Source of the DNA: Thinopyrum elongatum
Lineage: Eukaryota; Streptophyta; Magnoliopsida; Poales; Poaceae
DNA length: 64,000 bases
Assembly (NCBI GenBank): GCA_011799875.1
Contig: CM022297.1
Location: 366,339,105 to 366,403,104 of the forward strand
Direction of reading: 5' to 3'
Below the pieces are notes generated by a model. That model did not search any database. It worked only from the letters and a program-made list of their open reading frames with translations, and was not told the origin of the DNA. The position numbers and the translations under genes are program-made. Of the stretch, positions 22,866 to 34,957 are shown in pieces (the first letter of the stretch is position 1; each line of letters starts with the position of its first letter).

Positions 22866-24419
22866 GGTGAGACAATTTCCTTGATCTATCGCTTCTTCCT
22901 CCTGTTATGGCCATATGTGCTGCTTCTGTAACTGCTCTAGTTTGGGTGTAGCTGCAACTGCTGTATTTTGGGTGTGATTCGACTTAACCCTGCTATACCA
23001 CACAAAAATTCTGCTGTCATTCTCTTGCACTCTGCTACACAGCTCCTATTTTCCTTAAATGTAATTATTGGTGCACTTGTTAAATGCCATTATTTGTGTT
23101 GTTTGCTTCCTTTGGTCATGCGTGGTTATACAGTTATGTGCCCCCATGGCTTGAAATGCATTGAATTGTGGACGTGTGTTTGATATCCGTCACACAACCC
23201 TTTTCCTCATATGGATTTGCTCTGTTGTACCAAAAATGTTATCTACTCATATATGCTTGTAGTGAAGGATATAGTTATTAATTAACCAATTCTTAGTTTT
23301 AGCATTTGTTGTGCTTCCTAGGGCCGCAGATCTCTACTTTTCTGTATAATCAACACTGATCTTTATTGTTTGATTGCCTGGAAGAAGTTTTGATGTAGTT
23401 TTTTTAATCATGCAGGTGTTACTTTGGATGACAAATGTGTTTAGATCATCCACCTCCTCAACGACGCTGACCCAATCAGATTATCGTTAACACTATCATC
23501 ATCAGCCCCCATTCCCTTTATTCTCTCCTGCCTTGTGATGTTAGTCTCTGTGCACTTACTAGTATTGTTAGATGTTGCTGGTTGAATGGATGGTCGGGGT
23601 AGTAGAATAGGAATTTTCTTCAGGTGAGTGTGTTATAGTGATGTTCATTTCATTGCCTACACTTGTACCAATGTACCATGCAGGTACGTATAGGTTACTA
23701 TTGTAGAACAACTTCAGGTTAATCTATTGCATTCAAGTTGTTGGAAGTTTTGTTATGCCATGCTTAGTGTTTACTGAACTGGGGCATTTGGTCTCTTGAA
23801 AGATTATTATTTACTTCCAGTGTATTTCACTAATAGTTTATCTAGATTAGGATCTAATGTCGTCGGGGCTGCTGCTGCTATGACAGAAGATGAAGAAGCT
23901 TGGAGATGCGCGCCACAGTTTTAGTTGACGTATCTCTACTGATGTACCTGTTTAATTGTATGTGCACTTGTTTAAGTTGCTTGAAGATGAACAACATCAG
24001 TAGTGCTTGTGTATCTATTTTTGATTGTATGTGCACTTGTTGGACGTGTAGACGTGTATGTTCTCCTGTGAGTATTTGGCTAGATGATTTCTGGATTTAA
24101 TCAGTTAATTGAGATATTTATTGATTTTTTGCTATTCAAATGTGTAAATTTAAATCTGTGAATGAAAAAGACCAAATGTTCTACTTGATAAAATAACATT
24201 TGGGCTCTAAAAAGGCTGCAGCCCAAACTATAGTGGATCGGAATATTGTGCATTTCTGAAAAACCAAAAAAATAGGCTTAATGAAATGATCCGCAAAAAG
24301 GCCACGTCCCAGAAAAATAAAAAGTCCAAATTGTTGGGCTTGTCCCATGTGGCTGACCAAAATTAATAGAAAAAATACATTAAATGGGCTGAAATAATGG
24401 GCTTGGCCCCGTATAGACA
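22866..24419. other. Body of C without a supported gene
   Basis: T-rich sequence resembling plant introns and 3' UTR. I see no ORF with protein character. Several possible splice acceptors (for example aatcatgcag at 23405) suggest that genomic, unspliced DNA was captured. Confidence 0.4.
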
Positions 24420-25154
24420 CCGAATTGGACCGGGCTGATTCTTATCAACGACCAATTCAATTGGTCACAATTTTGCCACGTCAGCTTGCCACATTGGATC
24501 CGACGTGGCCTGGGTAGACAACCAGCGACCAAAACAAAAGATCGTAGGACCAATGACCTTTTGTTTTGGTCGTTGCCTTCTATGACCATATCACATAGAA
24601 GGTCGTTAAGTTTCATTAAAGAAGGTCAGCTTTTGACCAATTGTTTTTGGTCATAAAAAGGTCGCAAATGAAAAACAATGACCACTCAGCGACCAATAGT
24701 AATGGTTGCAAGTTGACATATTTCTTGTAGTGGAGGAGGACGACACCAAGATCTCCCGAGGGAGCGGCCTCCCCAGGCGGCCTCCCGAGGAGCGGAGATT
24801 TCTATGTAGGTACCTAGCCTCACGAGGCTGCGATGACGTGAGCCATGATGACCAAGGCCAGGTGGGCGCCAGCGGGCGCAGAGGAGGCAGTTTCCTCTTT
24901 GGTGCTAAGGAGGCAAGGACACGTGTAGGTTCCCGAGGAATCTCCCAAAGGTTTCAATTCCGGTGCTACAAGACCAAGACCACAGGCTCGGCAAGGCGGA
25001 GGTCATCACCAAGCCCACCTCTGCGTCACGACCAGAAGCTTTGCAGGCGAAGACCACCTTTCGTTAGGATTAGATGTACTACTTATCCCCTTTCAAATTG
25101 GCCGTTGTGGGATCCCTTCCCGCCTAAGTTTCGAGGGAAGAGGACCAAGGCCAC

Positions 25155-25162
25155 TATAAATA
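25155..25162 (+). promoter_or_regulatory. TATA box in the 3' LTR of B
   Basis: TATAAATA in the same context as the 5' LTR copy at 11563-11570. It would drive outward transcription into the following LTR A sequence. Confidence 0.6.
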
Positions 25163-25690
25163 TAGATTAGCCACCACCGTAGAAGGGGATGGGATCCAAC
25201 CCTTTCCACCCTCACCAGAACAGCCCTCGCGAGGTTGTTCATCCTCTGTACTAGTTCATCCTCAGCCCCTCGTGAGGCCAATCCACCACAAAGCAGGAGT
25301 AGGGTTTTCCACCGCAAGGTGGCCCGAACATGGGTAAACTGCCATGTTCATCTTCTTCCTAGTTCACACGGATCCGGTTAGGCTAGGCTGTGGGGCGTCG
25401 GGCTCTAGGCTTGAGAGGTTGAGATCTTTGCACATGCCCCAGAGTTCGAACCTTCTTGGGTCTGCGGAGCCCTGAATTCGACAGGAAGAAATAGTAAATA
25501 CAAGCAAACAGATGCATGACATGACTACATGCAGAGCTAGGGGTGTTCTAATGCGGTACTACACGATATAGGTAAGGGGGAAAACATCTGGGAATGTTTT
25601 TCCGGTGTTTGGCATTTTTTGGACAGATGAAAGAGAGGGGACGGTTCCATGTTCGCTACGCTAGGGGCATGTCACAGACGAACGGAGGGC

Positions 25691-27286
25691 TGATGTCGCT
25701 TGAACTAAGTCGGTATTTCCCCAAAGAGGAAGTGATGATGCAGCACATCTACGGTAGGTGTTTCCCTCAGTTATGAAACCAAGGTATCAATCCAGTAGGA
25801 GAATGAAGCAACACTATGTAAACGGTACCTGCACATAAAGAACAAATACTTGCAACCCGACGCTTATGAGGGGTTGTCAATCCCTCTTACGGGTAACGGC
25901 GCCAGAAATTGTCAAGTTGATGGGATAAAATTTGTGTAGATTGGATAAATATATGTCAATAAAACGCGAAATAAAATAAATAGCAAAAAAGTGCAGCAAG
26001 GTATTTTTGGTTTTTGGAATAATAGATCTAAAAACAAAAGCGAATAAAAATAGATCTCAAAGCAAATATGACAAAGAATAGACCCGGGGGCCGTAGATTT
26101 CAGTAGTGGCTTCTCTCGAGAAAATAGCATAAGGTGGGTAAACAAATTACAGTTGTGAAATTGATAGAAGATCGAATAATTATGACGATATCCAAGGCAA
26201 TGATCATTATATAGGCATCACGTCCAAGATTAGTAGACCGACTCCTGCCTGCATCTACTACTATTACTCCACACATCGACCGCTATCCAGCATGCATCTA
26301 GTGTATTAAGTTCATGGAAAAATGGAGTAAAGCAATAAGAACAATGACATGATGTAGACGAGATCTATTCATGTAGGAATAGCCCCCATCTTGTTATCCT
26401 TAATAGCAACGATACATGCGTCTCTTGCTGCCCCTTCTGTCACTGGGGAAGAACACCGCACGATTGAACCCATCACAAAGCACCTCTTCCCATGGCAAGA
26501 AAAATTGATCTTGTTAGCCTAACTAAACCAAAGATTCGAAGAAGAAATACGAGGCTATAAGTAATCATGCATATAAGAGATCAAAGAAGACTCAAATAAT
26601 ATTCATGGATATAGATCTGATCATAAACTCAAAGTTCATCGGATCCCAACAAACACACCGCAAAAAAGAGTTACATCAAATAGATCTCCAAAAGACCATT
26701 GTATTGAGAATCAAAAAGAGAGAAGAAGCCATCTAGCTACTGCCTACAGACCCGTAGGTCTACAATGAACTACTCAAACATCATCGGAGAGGCACCAATG
26801 AGGATGATGAACCCCTCCGTGATGATGTCTAGATTGGATCTCATGGTTCTGGAACTTGCGGCGGCTGGAATTGTGTTTCGTCGACTCCCCTATGGTTTCT
26901 GGAATATTTGGGTATTTATAGGGTGAAGAGGCAGTGCGGGAGGCCACCGAGGTGGGCACAACCCACCAAGGCGTGCCTGGGCCCCCAGGCGCGCCCAGGT
27001 GGGTTGTGCCCCCCTTGGGGCACCCCTCTGGTACTTCTTTGGCCCATGTTGTTTCTTCTGGTCCATAAAAATTCTCCAAAAAATTTCGGTGCATTTGGAC
27101 TCCGTTTGGTATTGATATTCTGCGAAGTAAAAAACAAGCAAAAAACAGCAACTGGTACTGGGCACTATGTCAATAGGTTAGTCCCAAAAAATTATATAAA
27201 GTTGCTATAAAATGATTGTAAAACATCCAAGAATAATATAACAGCATGGAACAAGCAAAAATTGTAGATATGTTGGAGACGTATCA
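25691..27286 (+). mobile_element. Solo LTR H inserted in LTR 3 of A
   Basis: It starts tgatgtcgcttgaactaagt and ends tgttggagacgtatca. The duplication agggc flanks it (25686-25690 and 27287-27291), and removal restores the A LTR. No internal domain is present, so it is the product of recombination between the two LTRs of an inserted element. The text (tatttccccaaagaggaag, cagttatgaaaccaaggt, gagacgtatca) is typical of an abundant Triticeae gypsy group. I am not sure of the family name. ORFs inside are not genes. Confidence 0.9.
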
Positions 27287-29695
27287 AGGGCATATTCGGA
27301 TTCGTTTCATTTTACTGAGCAACTTTCATATATAAATAATTTTCATCCGACTTATGGATTATTTTCTAAGATTTTCAAAGATTTAAACAATTTTTGAAAT
27401 TGTTATTATTTAATTTAATTTGAAAAATAGCATTATGACATTAGCTTGACGTCATCATGATGTCAGCAGTCAACAATGCAGTTGACTTGGTCAAACTGAC
27501 AGCCGGGGCCCGTCTGTCATAGGCTTGTTAATTAAACATATTTTAATTAACTAATCAAGTTAATTAGGTAAATTAAACAGAGTTAATTAATTAATTATTT
27601 TTATTATTTCCTAAATCTTTTTTTATTTCTTTAACAGGGGCTGGGGGCCCCACTGGGCAGTGGCCCAAAGGCCTTAACGGGCGCTGGGCGTGGGCATCGG
27701 CGCAGAGCCGGGCGCGGGCGCTGGCGGCCAGGGGCCGCGCGGGTGCCGGCCGGAACAGGGCGGCGGGGTCGATGAGCTGGGGGGCTCCGGTGAGAGCATG
27801 TGGGGGCAAAGGCGGAGCGGCGGGCGGCGCGGCTGCTGCAGCAGCCACAACGGCGGCGAAGCGAGTGTGCGCGGTGGGGGGACGCGCGGGCGCGATGTAG
27901 TGCGCGCAGATGAGCGTAGTTGGGCGGCCAGAGGCGAGCAGCGGGGCACAAGAGTGGGCAGTAGGGCGTTAGTGGCCAAAGGGGGGCTCGCACGGGCGGC
28001 AGCGGCAAGCGGCAGCAGGCAGCGGCGACGCGCTGGGGAAGTAGCTGGGGGCGGTGGCAAGGTCGATCGCGGGCGCAGCGCAGCAGCAGCAAGACAATTG
28101 CGAGCAGGGGGCGGCGCCGGCTCGGCCGGGCAAAGGCAGGAGCGGCTCCAGCTCGACCCTGGCGCGACCGACCGTAGCTAGGGGTGGCAGTGCATGGGGT
28201 GGCAATGGCCAGCAGGGAAGCGGGCTGCGCGGGTGTGTGGACGCGTGACGGCACAGGGCGTCGGCGGCCAGACCTAGGCAGGCAGCGGCGGGCGCACGCA
28301 CGCAGCAGCAAAAGCAAGAGGTAGCAGCAGCGAGCGCGCGCGCATGGTTAGCAGCGACAACGTCAGATGGGGGAAGAGGGGGAGGATCGGGCCCTCACCG
28401 ACGTGGATGGGGAGAGGGGTGGCGAAGCGTGATGGAGCCGGCGAGGAGGTGACGGGGACGACGGCGGAAGGCGACGGGGACGAGCGCGCGACGACGAGGA
28501 GCTTGGGGGCAGGGTCCAGATCAAGGAGGGGAAGTGCAGAGAGGGAAGAGTGGGGGGTGAGTGGGTGGATGAGAGCGGGGGAAGCTCGAGGGGGTGCGGG
28601 AGGGGGGGCTCCCTTATCCCCTCCCGGCGTCGGCGCCGGCGAGGTGGTCGGGGACGACCATGACCCTGTAGCGATCCGGTCGAATGAACGGGGGAGAGGG
28701 GAGGGTTAGACGAGGGTGGGCCGGCCTGGCTGCGGCCAGCTGGGCCGGGGAGGGGGTTTGGCCTGGGGGGCAGGGGGCTTCTTTTGTTTTTAATTTATTC
28801 TGTATTTATTTTTATCTATTCTGCTTTTATTTCAATTTCAAATTACTTTAGCCTTATAAAATATAAAACTTGCACCTAATTTGTTATTATAAATTATGCT
28901 ACTGCCACATTTAGTTTGAGGTTTAAATAAAATAGTTTAGTAGTTTTATAAATTAAAAAGCATTTAACTATTTGTTATAGCCTAAGTTTTAATTATTATA
29001 GGGCATTAAACCACTTTGTAAAAATGTTGGTTCACCACCATTAATAGTTATGGAATATTTGCAACATTATGAGCATTTTAGTTTTGACATTTTGAAACTT
29101 TAAATTTTGACTTAAATTTGAATTTGAACCGGATTGAATCAAAGGAGGATTTAGCAACAGTGAAAATGATGACATGGCACCATTAACATGGGATTACTGT
29201 AGCTTAATTATCCGGGCGTTACACTTTGAGAAATGTTTCGGAAGAAAGAAATGTGTAGAACGAACTAGTAGGCTCAAAGAATATACTAGTCAACGTGCTA
29301 AGCATTCCATTCGTACGAGACATAACACAAACCCTAGATCTGAAAAAAATTCGGATGTGAGGGACAACTACAAACCACATCCGCACAAGTTACCTAGTAG
29401 TAAAGATCTGGAAAATGCGAAAAATACATGGAATTTCTTCCACGGATGACCTCAAACGCGATGGAGGGAAGAACGAGTTCGCACTACACATAACCTAACT
29501 CGGTGATGTGCAGCAACTACGGCGGAGCGGGAAGGAAGATGACCCGCGGCGGTGAGGAATGACTCCGGTGACTTCTTTCCGGCAGCAAAGCGGCGAAGAC
29601 GATCGTCGGCGTCGAGCTAAAGGTGGAGCAGTGTGGTAGGGCTTCGAAGGTGACGGTGGCGAATGGAAGAAGAGGATGAGGGAGCGGTGGTGATG

Positions 29696-29710
29696 CGGTA
29701 TATATATGCG
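29696..29710 (-). promoter_or_regulatory. Possible internal promoter of F for its accessory ORF
   Basis: The minus strand reads CGCATATATATACCGC, about 630 bp after the pol stop. A pyrimidine-rich leader follows, containing GCCGTAGTTG. Element D has an equivalent TATATAT and leader at 35536-35542, before its accessory ORF. Confidence 0.45.
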
Positions 29711-30334
29711 AGGAGAAATAACCGCATCGAGTTAATCTGATCGAACGGCCACAGTCGAAGGGCTTTTGTGATTCAATGGACAGGATAAAGTGGCAGTTGA
29801 TGGATAGCACGTGGCAACCGTCACCAAAGATCATGGTCCAGACTTGGGGCGGGAAACCCCAAATTTTGGACGGCTTTCGCCAAAATGAATTAAGTTCAGA
29901 ACGAACCTTTAACGTGGTCAATGACACCAGATAAAGTTTCGTTACCAGATGAAATTGAGCATTCATAACGGAACAACATAGACTGGAAGAGATAGAACAG
30001 AGGGAAAAACAAGGTCCTAGGCATTTCACTCAGAGAAACACAAACACTCGACAGAGAATCTATGATTGAAATACATTCGGACTAACACAAAATCCTTCAA
30101 TCAAAAGGCAACTCAACGAAAGAAAATTGTGGTGGCGTGACCCACCGTATAAGAACTGTATGACCCCGAGCATCGCACAATTAATTATCATGGCACTCGG
30201 TAAGTCTAGTTCTTCATTAATGTATTCACTCTCAGAAAGAAAATTTCACTTTGTCAAAATTTTCAAACTCTTCAAGTGTTGTGCACCCATTCCTTCTGAG
30301 ATGTGGAAGTGATTGTGTGGGTGCCGAGTCCAGC

Positions 30335-31151
30335 TTACTGCAAGTTTGTGGAATCTAGGATATTTAGCCCACACCGTAACACACAAAATCTTTTCTCATC
30401 GAGAGGCTTGGTGAAGATGTCAGCGAGATTATCTTCAGTACTGACATGATCAATAACAATATCTCCTCGAGCAACATGATAGCGAATGAAATGATGTCTG
30501 ATGGCAATATGCTTGGTGCGAGAATGCTGCACTGGATTGTGTGCAATTTTGATCACACTCTCATTGTCTTAGTATAGAGGAATCTTCTTGACTTTGATGC
30601 CATAATCCTTCAGAGTCTGCTTCATCCAGAATAACTGAGTGCAACAAGCGCCAGCAACAATATATTCGGCCTCAGCTGTAGAGAGAGAAACACAATTCTG
30701 CTTCCTTGACGACCAACATACCAAAGATCTACCGAGGAAATGGCATGTCCCCGAAGTATATTTCCTGTCAACCAGGTCACCTGCGTAATCTGAGTCTGAA
30801 TATCCAACGAGATCAAACTGTGCTCCCTTAGGATACCATAAACCTAAGGTGGGAGTGTGAGCCAAATATCTCAGAATACGCTTGACCGCTTGGTGATGTG
30901 ACTCTTTCGATGCACCTTGATAGCGGGCACACATACAAACACTGAACATAATATCAAGTCTGGATGCACATAGGTAGAGTAAAGAACCAATCATCAAACG
31001 ATAAGCTTTCTGATCGTAATCCTTACCATACACATCTGCGTCCAGCTTACCATTCGTGGGCATTGGAGTTTTGTAGCCCTTTAGTTTGCAATCTTGCATT
31101 TTGAACTTCTTCAGGCAGTCTCTCAGATATTTCTCCTAAGATATGAAAATT
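30335..31151 (-). pseudogene. Copia RNase H and pol C-terminus of element F
   Basis: The minus-strand frame includes PMPTNGKLDADVYGKDYDQK and YRLMIGSLLYLCASRLDIMF. The RNase H residues follow in GYSDSDYAGDLVDRKYTSG (D), STAEAEY (E) and HIAIRHHFIR, then the pol end NLADIFTKPLDEKRF. This domain removes RNA from RNA/DNA hybrids during replication. Breaks: TAG near 31139 just inside the insertion point of D, and a stop between the segments ending 30569 and starting 30556. The matching RT half is at 53692-55252. It was separated from RT by the 22.5 kb insertion D. Confidence 0.85.
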
Positions 31152-32826
31152 TGTTAGGATCAAGAGTATATCGACCAGAGGGGGGTGAATGGGAGATTCA
31201 AAAATTCTTTCGAATGTTTTGAACTGATCCCAAACACAGCAGCGGAAAAGAGGTTTGGTAGATATGAATTCAATCACGCATACTATTGAGGAACAAAACC
31301 ATCGATGTAGGATGCAATAATGGTTCGAGCATATGATATAACAGGCTTGATGATAATGATGGTAAAGCAATACGCCAACAGATAAATATCATAGCAGAGT
31401 ACTCAAATAGAGCTGCGATGGACAACTATGAAGAATAACTACAATGAGGTAAATGATCACAACACAGAAAATAACTGGGACTAAGATAGCACGACATAAT
31501 GGAGAGAGTGCAACGGAGTAAGCAACGAGTGATAACTGTTACAACGATAAAGGAGCCGAAAGATATACCAGAGAAAATGACAGATCGGATAACTATCGTC
31601 ACAGAGCACATATGAAGTCTGCAGAAAGTAATGCAGTGAAGTAAATTGAACCAGTGGTGCTCGATGGAGACAGAGAGATTTGGTAGACCAGTTCACCCTT
31701 CTGCTAAAGGGCTACATCTGGTTGGAGGGGCTGTGACTTAACACGGAACATAAACTCTCTTCACCCTATTCTCCTTCAACTCGAAGCTGATCACACTTCA
31801 GTTGATTTCACTCGTAGTAGATCCTTGTCGGCAATCTCCAAACCTTCGGTCGACCTTCACGAACCACAATCACTCTTGGTTGCTGAAGATCTAGCTCGGT
31901 GAAGACAACAAATCTTCAACACTCGAGCGGAAACCTATCCGTCTAGAGAGTGCGCAGCTCTCAAGAGTAATAGGTATAAGAACTCTAACTCAGAACTACT
32001 GTGATGCTAAACCATGGTCTAAGTTTGGGTTCTTGATTTTCTCTCGGTGGATCTTAAACTCAAATCACTCGGAGAGGGGGTGCTCAAATTAATCTTCTCA
32101 GAAATCTTAAGCGGAGCAGCCACCGGACAAAGCCGGTGCGGGGTGGCTATTTATAGCCGTAGCCTTCCTTGATGGGAAATGACCAAATTGGACATCGAGA
32201 GTAGCCAATGGCCGAATGACATGAGTCCAACAGTCAGATTTTGAGCACAACGTTAACATTACTTGCGGAGCAAGTAATGCTAACTCCTCGGACAGAGACA
32301 AATCTCTTGCAGTGAAGAAGATCACAGTCTCTTGCTGGCAAGTATTTGCTCAGAACACAAAGAGATTTCTCTCGCAACTTTCATAGGTTTTGGGCTAAGC
32401 ATCACAACGGATCTAAGCTTCGAGAACCTATACCCCTCTTAATAGTACGGAGGTCCTATGACTCAAATGAACGAAAGAAGAACAACAAAAAGAGTACTAC
32501 GTCTTCAATTTGTCTTCGACTTCCGCTCGCTGCAGTCAATTTCTTCGGACAACACCGAACCAAATGCTTCACTTTAGCAGTAAACTTTCGAGGGGTTAAT
32601 TCCTTCACATCAATCTTTTCGTCTACAAGACTTCAATAGATATAGCTCGTTCTTCTCTGCAATGCAGATATGCTTCGGTGAAGTTCCTGAAACTTAGCTC
32701 CAGAGACAACATTCTCTTCGGTTTCGTATGGACTATTTCTCTATGTATGCACTAGCAAACAAATTAGTCCATACCTGTTTCTGTCAACAATCTCCCAAAC
32801 AAAGGTAGGAAGATATTGCCGCAAAA
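31152..32826 (-). repeat. Element D, 3' LTR
   Basis: It is 1675 bp and matches 38610-39537 plus 51731-52483. It begins tgttaggatcaagagtata and ends gatattgccgcaaaa, where the other copy has gatattgcaccaaca, so the terminal CA has mutated. The plus-strand ORF at 32346-32639 inside it is a chance frame. Confidence 0.88.
32148..32155 (-). promoter_or_regulatory. TATA box of D LTR (3' copy)
   Basis: The minus strand reads GGCTATAAATAGCCACC. The same core, embedded in gccggtgcggggtggctatt, is at 51805-51812 in the other D LTR and at 59325-59332 in the F LTR. Confidence 0.75.
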
Positions 32827-32844
32827 AACTCCCCCTTTTTGGAT
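32827..32844 (-). other. Polypurine tract of element D
   Basis: The minus strand reads CCAAAAAGGGGGAGTT immediately upstream of the 3' LTR, the usual primer for plus-strand DNA synthesis. The duplicate at about 52484-52499 is interrupted (aggaggagat). Confidence 0.75.
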
Positions 32845-33821
32845 GATTGTTGACAAAACAGATCACATTGAAGGATAGATAATGAATGAAATGTAAAGCG
32901 AAGGATAATGAAAGACAAGAGATAAATACAAAGATAAAACATGCTCCCCCTGAAGGTATGCATCAAAGCATAAAATAAACCGGAAGGTAGCGAGGTAATT
33001 CTTCGTATGAGTGACATTGACCTATGATCTCATTCGAAGATTCTTTCAATGCTCTCGACAGTGTCTGAGATAATTCCTGTCACACAATCTCTGAAAAGAA
33101 TTAGGTATAATGAATACTTTGAAATGATTTGTGACGAAGGATATGACATAAAAGTTTTCTCAGAACACAATTTGAATCTACACGAGATGTAAGTTTCGTG
33201 CATGTTAGATATTCGAGAATGAACAGAGCAAGATAAATATGAGAATATTGCTCGAAGTGGATAAGATTCAGATGTGGTTTCCTGCAATAGAGATGATACG
33301 AAGAATATATGTGAGGAAAAACACTTTGTCAGTCATAAGGATAGCTTTCAAGTCACTGACTTTCTTTTCCTGCAAAGTTAGATAATCGAAAGATAATGAT
33401 CATAACATATCCAACCATAGCAGATATAGTTTGTCTATTTCTCGATGTACTTCTCCCCATTTGTACTAACACTCAAAGATTTTCTGTCCTTGTAGAACTC
33501 TTACTTTCCTTGCACGATAGAATTATCGAGGATAATCATTGTAAGGGGAAAATCTTTCGATAGCACCTGCAAATAGATAGTAGGAGGCATATAATATTTC
33601 AGGGGGGTTATTAACATTACATGGCGACCAAGTTTTTCAACACCACAAGCGGTGCAATAAGTTTAACAAGATTTTTTTTCGAGAAACACCAAAGAGTTCG
33701 ACTGCGAAAAGCAAATGGCGAATAAAAGCACCCTGCAAAACCCCGTTCATCTATCACTCAATGTACTTCTCCCCCTTTTTGTCAACAAGTGTCAAAAAGG
33801 AAAGAGAAAACATATGAGGAA

Positions 33822-34957
33822 CTACTTGTCCGGAGTGTCCTCAAAATCAGAATTGAAACTGCTCGACGAATCAGAATCCGCAGAGCAAGGAATATTCAAG
33901 GCAGAAGTAGGAGTAGCAGCATGGACTTCAGAAGAAAGGTTGCGAAGAACATATGGCTTGTAGATGAGTGTTCCAGCTGTGTCTTCAATTTCATCATCTG
34001 GTCTGATAAACAAGAGGTCAGTTGAAGCTAAACACTGAGGGAGCACATGAGTTTGTCTTCGAATGTGAGGAACAACAAGGAAATCCAGGTAGTCATAATC
34101 CTTCTTGATGCCTTTGGCAGCCACCTGCTTGCGAGAATAATGCTGCTTGAGAAGAGTCCAGGAGCGCTTCTTTGCCTCCTTCTCATGCAGAAGGGTTTGG
34201 CAAGCATAATTATGAAGCAAATTCAGCTCAGTCATCAACTCCAGCTTTTCTTTTCGATCGAGCTTGATGTGGCTTTCCAGAGCTTGCTGAGTGCGGATGC
34301 AGATTTCATACAGAGATGGATTTTCATTACGAGGGATTTCAACCTTTACTTTCTTAGCCTTCGGAGCAGTCTCAGATGCAGTAGCAGCGCCAGCAATATC
34401 AACGGGTGCCTTTCCTTTGCCAATATCCTTCACCATACGGAGAGTGTCACGTACTGGCGGCATGAAGATTTTTTCATCATCTGGGCCTAGGCAGCCCTTA
34501 GCAATGCAATCATTCCAAGGTGGAGTGAATGCAAACAGAATTTCGATATTTCCTTCGAACATTCTCATGATTGAACCATTTCTTTGCCTAGTGACGGCGA
34601 ATCCATTGTAGCCTGTTATTTCTTTCGGTTGCGGTTTCAACTCTAGGTGGAGTTTTATAAGTCTCGGGATCAAACATCTCAGCGGCGGTGTTCCTTTCTC
34701 TACCACGACCACCCTTCTTGGGATTTCCATTAGAAAACAAAGTCTTTGAATCGGTGATTTGTTCATCCTCGGGCTGACTGTGAGCCAAGGGAATATCGTC
34801 TTCCTCTTCTTCTGATTCAGATTCAGACTTCTTTTTGGGTATCTTTGGTGGCCTTGATGGTTTTGCTGCGCCAGTCAATCTTTTTCGCTCAGCCATTTGA
34901 GGTACCTGAGGGATTTCTTCTTCAGAACCAGACTGCTCTTCCGAACTTTGTGCCATG
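33822..34957 (-). pseudogene. Accessory ORF of element D (SIRE/Maximus-type extra ORF)
   Basis: The start is MAQSSEEQSGSEEEIPQVP at 34957, just after TTTTTCTCAG, a good splice acceptor. The N-terminus is acidic and lysine-rich (KKKSESESEEEEDDIP). A frame change near 34615-34625 joins the second part, with ITGYNGFAVTRQRNGS, IMRMFEGNIEILFAFTPPW, a basic VEIPRNENPSLYEICIR and an acidic tail ending in FNSDFEDTPDK. No signal peptide or transmembrane helix is evident in this reading. SIRE-lineage elements carry a third ORF downstream of pol, sometimes called env-like; whether this is homologous is not settled by reading. Confidence 0.6.

Larger units (their letters stand above)
17165..24732. mobile_element. 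Element C: non-autonomous CACTA transposon
   Basis: The left end is cactccaagaaatatgtcaa and the right end, read inversely, cactacaagaaatatgtcaa; the two terminal inverted repeats differ at one base in the first 20. The 3 bp duplication GAG flanks it (17162-17164 and 24733-24735), and its removal restores the B LTR. The subterminal 250-350 bp are dense in ggtcgtaa, ttggtcg and gaccaat motifs in both orientations, as in CACTA elements where they bind transposase. No TNP2-like transposase is visible in 7.6 kb. The body holds a duplicated block and captured exon-like pieces. Confidence 0.92.
11039..25483 (+). mobile_element. Element B: Ty3/gypsy element without pol, inserted in LTR 3 of A
   Basis: The 5 bp duplication ggaag (11034-11038 and 25484-25488) brackets the element, and joining the flanks restores the LTR 2 sequence. 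The 5' LTR is 11039-11891, the internal domain 11892-17030, and the 3' LTR 17031-25483 interrupted by CACTA element C. The plus-strand primer-binding site fixes the orientation. The internal domain has a gag relic and a large antisense ORF but no protease, RT, RNase H or integrase. This layout fits a non-autonomous member of the Tat lineage, which is known for extra ORFs, some antisense, between pol and the 3' LTR. Confidence 0.9.
17031..25483 (+). repeat. Element B, 3' LTR (split by CACTA element C)
   Basis: The left part is 17031-17164 and the right part 24733-25483. Together they match the 5' LTR except for an extra copy of a cctcccgagg-containing block near 24760-24790. The terminal bases are TG and CA. 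Confidence 0.9.
8976..29223 (-). mobile_element. Element A, LTR 3 (complete but split by two insertions)
   Basis: It starts tgacgcccccaattcaat at 8976 and ends tccgggcgttaca at 29223. After removing element B (11039-25483), solo LTR H (25691-27286) and their duplicated target bases, the remainder is about 4.2 kb and collinear with LTR 2. On the minus strand this is the 5' LTR of the array. The base after 29223 belongs to copia element F, so ctttg (29224-29228) is the candidate target duplication; its partner lies outside the window. Confidence 0.9.
29224..31151 (-). mobile_element. Element F, 3' portion (Ty1/copia, SIRE/Maximus type)
   Basis: Minus-strand copia sequence holding the end of pol (31151-30335), a spacer, and a leader with a TATA motif for an accessory ORF. 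It is cut on the left by insertion of array A at 29223 and on the right by element D (target duplication aaatt at 31147-31151 and 53692-53696). The other half of F resumes at 53692. The stretch 29224-29680 corresponds to the beginning of the accessory-ORF transcript in D, but the ORF itself is beyond array A, outside the window. Confidence 0.85.

Noticed and set aside
26774..27210. ORFs on both strands in the solo LTR
   Set aside because: They lie entirely in LTR sequence with no coding function known and mirror each other across strands.
29174..29449. Plus-strand 91-codon ORF crossing the A/F boundary
   Set aside because: It spans a transposon junction and has no protein features.
32346..32639. 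97-codon plus-strand ORF in the D LTR
   Set aside because: It lies within the LTR, and the homologous stretch in the other LTR (about 52016-52310) differs by substitutions without sign of coding constraint.
33715..34611. Plus-strand ORFs opposite the D accessory ORF
   Set aside because: Shadows of the minus-strand accessory gene.
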